Below, piece after piece: positions 61,246 to 64,000 of a stretch of DNA of 64,000 bases. Position numbers and translations under genes: made by a program. Source of the stretch: WACF01 sp040880205 (GTDB lineage Bacteria; Pseudomonadota; Gammaproteobacteria; Pseudomonadales; Cellvibrionaceae); contig JBBDIU010000142.1 of assembly GCA_040880205.1 (NCBI GenBank), positions 1 to 64,000 of the forward strand. Reading direction: 5' to 3'. The notes beneath the pieces were generated by a model. That model was not told the origin of the DNA and did no database searches. It was given only the letters and a program-made list of their open reading frames with translations. Position 1 is the first letter of the stretch. Every line of letters starts with the position of its first letter.

Positions 61246-63323
61246 TGCCCCGGAATTTTCTTGTAGAAATTGGCACCGAAGAGTTACCACCGGCCGCGCT
61301 CAAGTCCCTGGCCGTTGCTTTTTCCCGGGGCATTTCCGATGGCCTTGCAAAACGCGAGCTGCAACATCAATCGAGCCAGTGGTTTGCGACTCCGCGGCGT
61401 TTGGCGGTGCGGATTCATCAGCTGGAGGAGCAGGCGCCGGACCAAGCCATTGAACTGCTCGGCCCGCCGGTGGCAGCGGCACGGGATAAAAACGGCAATT
61501 GGTCCAAGGCCGCCGAAGGTTTTGCCCGCAAAAATGGTGTGACACCCGAGCAGTTGAGCGTGGCGGCATCGGACAAGGGTGAGCGACTTGCGTTTCGGGA
61601 AACGCGAAAAGGCGCGAAAGCTGTTGATTGTCTGGCTGATGTAGTCCAGGACGCACTTGCGGCACTGCCCATTCCCAAACGGATGCGGTGGGGCGCTAGC
61701 CGTGCCGAATTTATTCGCCCGGTACACTGGGTACTGATGCTATTCGGCAGCGAGACATTGTCGGCAAATTTGTTTGGGCTTGGCGCCGGTAATCAAACGC
61801 GCGGCCATCGCTTTCACCACGACGACTGGCTTCAAATCGAGGAGCCGAGCCAGTACGAGTCGGTGTTGGAAAGTAGCGGTCAAGTTATTGCGGATTATGA
61901 TCGCCGCCAACAGTTGATTCGAGGGCAGGTGGAAGCTGAAGCGACTAAGCTCGGAGCACAAGTGATCCTGGATTCGGATCTGCTGGACGAAGTAACGGCG
62001 CTGGTGGAGTGGCCAGCGGCCTTAACCGGTTCTTTCGATCGCGCGTTTCTCGAGGTGCCGGCCGAAGCGTTGATCTCCTCCATGAAGGAACACCAAAGAT
62101 ATTTCCATCTGGTTAATGAAGGCGGTGAATTGGTCCCGCACTTTATTTTTGTGTCGAACATTGTCAGCCGCGATCCCGGCCAGGTCATCGCTGGCAACGA
62201 GCGGGTTATCCGCCCGCGCTTGAGCGATGCCGCCTTCTTTTTCGATACCGACAAACAAATAACGTTGGCGGAACGGGTCGACAAGCTGGACAGCATCGTA
62301 TTCCAGGAAAAGCTGGGCACGCTCTTGGACAAGACTGTACGGGTGCAAAAACTCGCTGCATTCATCGCGAATGCCATCGGCGGCAATGCAGATCATGCCG
62401 AACGCGCGGCCTGGTTGGCAAAAGCGGATCTTGCCTCGGACATGGTGCTTGAGTTTGACAAGATGCAGGGCATTGCCGGCTACTATTACGCGCGCAACGA
62501 CGGCGAAACACAAGAAGTGGCGGAAGCGATTCGCGACCAGTATTTGCCAAAATTTGCTGGCGACAAGTTGCCCGAAGGCGCAACCGCCTGCGCCCTCGGC
62601 CTTGCTGATCGCCTCGACACGTTAGTGGGCATTTTCGGCATCGCCCAGAGACCTTCAGGATCCAAGGATCCTTTCGCACTGCGCCGAGCCAGTCTGTCGG
62701 TGTTGCGCATTCTGGTGGAACGAGAATTGCCGCTGGATTTGGCCGAGTTGCTGGAAAAGGCCAAAACAGGCTATCAGTCCCTGCCCGCCGGCGAAACTGT
62801 GGTTCAGCAAGTCTTGGACTATATGATCGAACGGTTCCGGGCCTGGTACGAGGAGGCCTCGATCCCGGTACAGGTGTTTCAAGCGGTCAGCGCCAGGAAT
62901 ATCAGCGTGCCGGTTGATTTCGACCAACGCGTCAAGGCGGTGCATCGCTTTACTCAGTTGAAGGAAGCCGAAGCGCTGGCGGCGGCAAATAAACGCGTGT
63001 CTAACATTCTCGCCAAACAAAGCGAAAAAATCGCGGCAGTAGTCGACACGTCCTTGTTAAGGGAAGCCGCCGAGAAAAAACTTGCCACAGCCGTGGAAAG
63101 CAAGCGACAGCAAGTTCAGCCCTTGTTTGCTCGGGGAGAGTACACGCAAGGCTTGGAAGCACTGGCGGAATTGCGCGACAGCGTTGACAGCTTTTTCGAT
63201 CAGGTCATGGTGATGACCGAGGACGAGGCCTTGCGCCGCAACCGCCTGGCGCTGCTGAATCAACTACGCGACCTGTTTTTGCAGGTGGCGGATATTTCAC
63301 TGCTGAGCAGTGCAACCAATTAA
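61245..63323 (+). CDS. glyS: Glycyl-tRNA synthetase beta subunit
   Basis: 692-aa beta subunit carrying tRNA recognition, HD-like and anticodon-binding parts. The N-terminal NFLVEIGTEELPPAAL and the ALISSMKEHQRYF motif are typical. The start is GTG overlapping the glyQ stop codon by one base, ensuring matched synthesis of the subunits. Confidence 0.97.
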   Translation: MPRNFLVEIGTEELPPAALKSLAVAFSRGISDGLAKRELQHQSSQWFATPRRLAVRIHQLEEQAPDQAIELLGPPVAAARDKNGNWSKAAEGFARKNGVTPEQLSVAASDKGERLAFRETRKGAKAVDCLADVVQDALAALPIPKRMRWGASRAEFIRPVHWVLMLFGSETLSANLFGLGAGNQTRGHRFHHDDWLQIEEPSQYESVLESSGQVIADYDRRQQLIRGQVEAEATKLGAQVILDSDLLDEVTALVEWPAALTGSFDRAFLEVPAEALISSMKEHQRYFHLVNEGGELVPHFIFVSNIVSRDPGQVIAGNERVIRPRLSDAAFFFDTDKQITLAERVDKLDSIVFQEKLGTLLDKTVRVQKLAAFIANAIGGNADHAERAAWLAKADLASDMVLEFDKMQGIAGYYYARNDGETQEVAEAIRDQYLPKFAGDKLPEGATACALGLADRLDTLVGIFGIAQRPSGSKDPFALRRASLSVLRILVERELPLDLAELLEKAKTGYQSLPAGETVVQQVLDYMIERFRAWYEEASIPVQVFQAVSARNISVPVDFDQRVKAVHRFTQLKEAEALAAANKRVSNILAKQSEKIAAVVDTSLLREAAEKKLATAVESKRQQVQPLFARGEYTQGLEALAELRDSVDSFFDQVMVMTEDEALRRNRLALLNQLRDLFLQVADISLLSSATN

Positions 63324-63343
63324 CGTCGGTATTTGTCCCAGCC

Positions 63344-63895
63344 ATGTCCCTTGTCATTGTTGATCGCGACGGCGTTATTAATTTTGATTCCGACGACTAT
63401 ATAAAGTGCCAGTCGGAATGGCGACCCATTCCCGGCAGCCTGGAAGCCATTGCAAGGTTGTCACAAGCGGGGTTTACAGTGGCGGTGGCAACCAATCAAT
63501 CCGGGCTGGCGCGCGGTCTGTTTGATCTCGATGACCTGGAAGCCATCAACGCACACATGCTGGACTGCGTTGCCGCACTCGGTGGTAACATTGCCGGAGT
63601 ATTTTACTGTCCTCACCATCCCGACGATGGCTGCGACTGCCGTAAACCCCAACCGGGACTGATTACCGCCATTGAAAGCGAGTTGTCCGTTTCAGCCAAG
63701 GGCACGCCCTTCATCGGCGACAGTCTACGGGATATACAAGCGGGCCTTGCCAAAGGTTGTAAGCCGCTGCTGGTAAGAACCGGAAAGGGAGAAAACACGC
63801 TGGCTCAACTGCCCGAGGCCTTGCGCCAGGAAGTAGAGGTGTTCGCCGACCTTGCGAGCGCCGCGGATTACATACTCGAACATTATTCTAACTGA
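63344..63895 (+). CDS. gmhB: D-glycero-beta-D-manno-heptose-1,7-bisphosphate 7-phosphatase
   Basis: 183-aa HAD phosphatase making an ADP-heptose precursor for the LPS core. The nucleophile motif DRDGVIN is at the N-terminus and the zinc-binding CPHHPDDGCDC loop is typical of GmhB. It follows glyS by 20 bp and overlaps the next gene by one base. Confidence 0.95.
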   Translation: MSLVIVDRDGVINFDSDDYIKCQSEWRPIPGSLEAIARLSQAGFTVAVATNQSGLARGLFDLDDLEAINAHMLDCVAALGGNIAGVFYCPHHPDDGCDCRKPQPGLITAIESELSVSAKGTPFIGDSLRDIQAGLAKGCKPLLVRTGKGENTLAQLPEALRQEVEVFADLASAADYILEHYSN

Positions 63896-64000
63896 TGCTT
63901 TTTTTACGTTCTTTTTTGTTTTACCTGGGTTACGGCCTGACCGGCGTGATCGCGGGAACTCTGAGTTTGCTGCTGTGGCTCGCACCAGTGCGCTGGCGAT
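63895..64000 (+). CDS. plsC: 1-acylglycerol-3-phosphate acyltransferase, N-terminal fragment (cut by window edge)
   Basis: The first 35 residues of a reading frame that starts at ATG 63895 inside the gmhB stop codon and runs off the window. They form one hydrophobic membrane anchor (FLFYLGYGLTGVIAG through LLLWLAP) followed by basic VRWR. That N-terminus and the position after gmhB match the AGPAT gene of P. aeruginosa (PA0005 region, from memory). The catalytic HX4D motif lies beyond the window, so the call is by context. Confidence 0.6.
   Translation, partial: MLFLRSFLFYLGYGLTGVIAGTLSLLLWLAPVRWR

Noticed and set aside
1..64000. CRISPR array, tRNA or rRNA, prophage or integrase
   Set aside because: No regularly spaced repeats, no cloverleaf or rRNA-like conserved blocks, and the only tyrosine recombinase is the core XerC.

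Overview
The window is about 64 kb of a gammaproteobacterial chromosome of moderate GC content. Gene content and order point to the Pseudomonadales/Cellvibrionales side of the class. The right half runs gmhB-glyS-glyQ-acyltransferase-trkH-trkA-rsmB-fmt-def-LysM-dprA-tsaC-hemF-aroE. The left half has lptM-lysA-dapF-DUF484-xerC, a SutA-like gene, glnK/amtB, ubiK, comM, rep, cytochrome c5, dsbA/cytochrome c4, engB, polA, znu and the aa3-type oxidase operon. From memory these blocks match the order of the oriC-flanking part of the Pseudomonas aeruginosa chromosome. There are no rRNA or tRNA genes, no prophage, no transposase gene and no CRISPR array: this is mostly core genome.

Layout. 1-95: half of a dispersed hairpin-rich repeat. 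103-3318: an RND/MMPL exporter and MlaA (outer-membrane lipid traffic). 3520-7593: a 7TM diguanylate cyclase, a di-haem peroxidase-like protein and a HIT protein. 7907-9070: a DUF3089 hydrolase. 9214-13327: lptM, lysine/DAP genes, DUF484 and xerC. 13539-18719: SutA-like regulator, DUF523 protein, a sigma54-type nitrogen operon (TorF porin, glnK, amtB, glnK) and ubiK. 18823-25086: comM, cold-shock protein, a secreted unknown, a GT2 glycosyltransferase and rep. 25169-27995: c-type cytochromes and two tandem dsbA genes. 28224-32043: engB, a predicted small RNA and polA. 32359-35565: a small unknown gene and the znuA / zur-znuC-znuB zinc system around a Zur box. 35600-43280: the cytochrome c oxidase operon and its assembly factors. 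43949-47210: an unknown conserved-looking protein, a complete copy of the dispersed repeat, yheV and prlC. 47362-53281: gamma carbonic anhydrase, aroE, hemF, tsaC, purE, dprA and a LysM protein. 53486-63895: def-fmt-rsmB-trkA-trkH, acyltransferase, glyQS and gmhB, with the start of a plsC-like acyltransferase at the right edge.

The most interesting element is not a protein. The polA-engB spacer (28857-29316) holds two minus-strand intrinsic terminators. Between them lies a sigmaE/AlgU-like promoter followed by a transcript of about 107 nt predicted to fold into three hairpins whose loops all show a CCC(C)A motif. This is the locus of Spot 42 in Escherichia coli and ErsA in Pseudomonas, so it is probably a positional relative of those regulators with its own sequence. 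Other signals worth following are a 179-bp inverted-repeat element with a second half-copy 44.7 kb away, a family of intergenic heptamer repeats (ACTAGNG), a perfect CRP/Vfr-type site upstream of the SutA-like gene, and an oxidase assembly cluster without haem A synthase.
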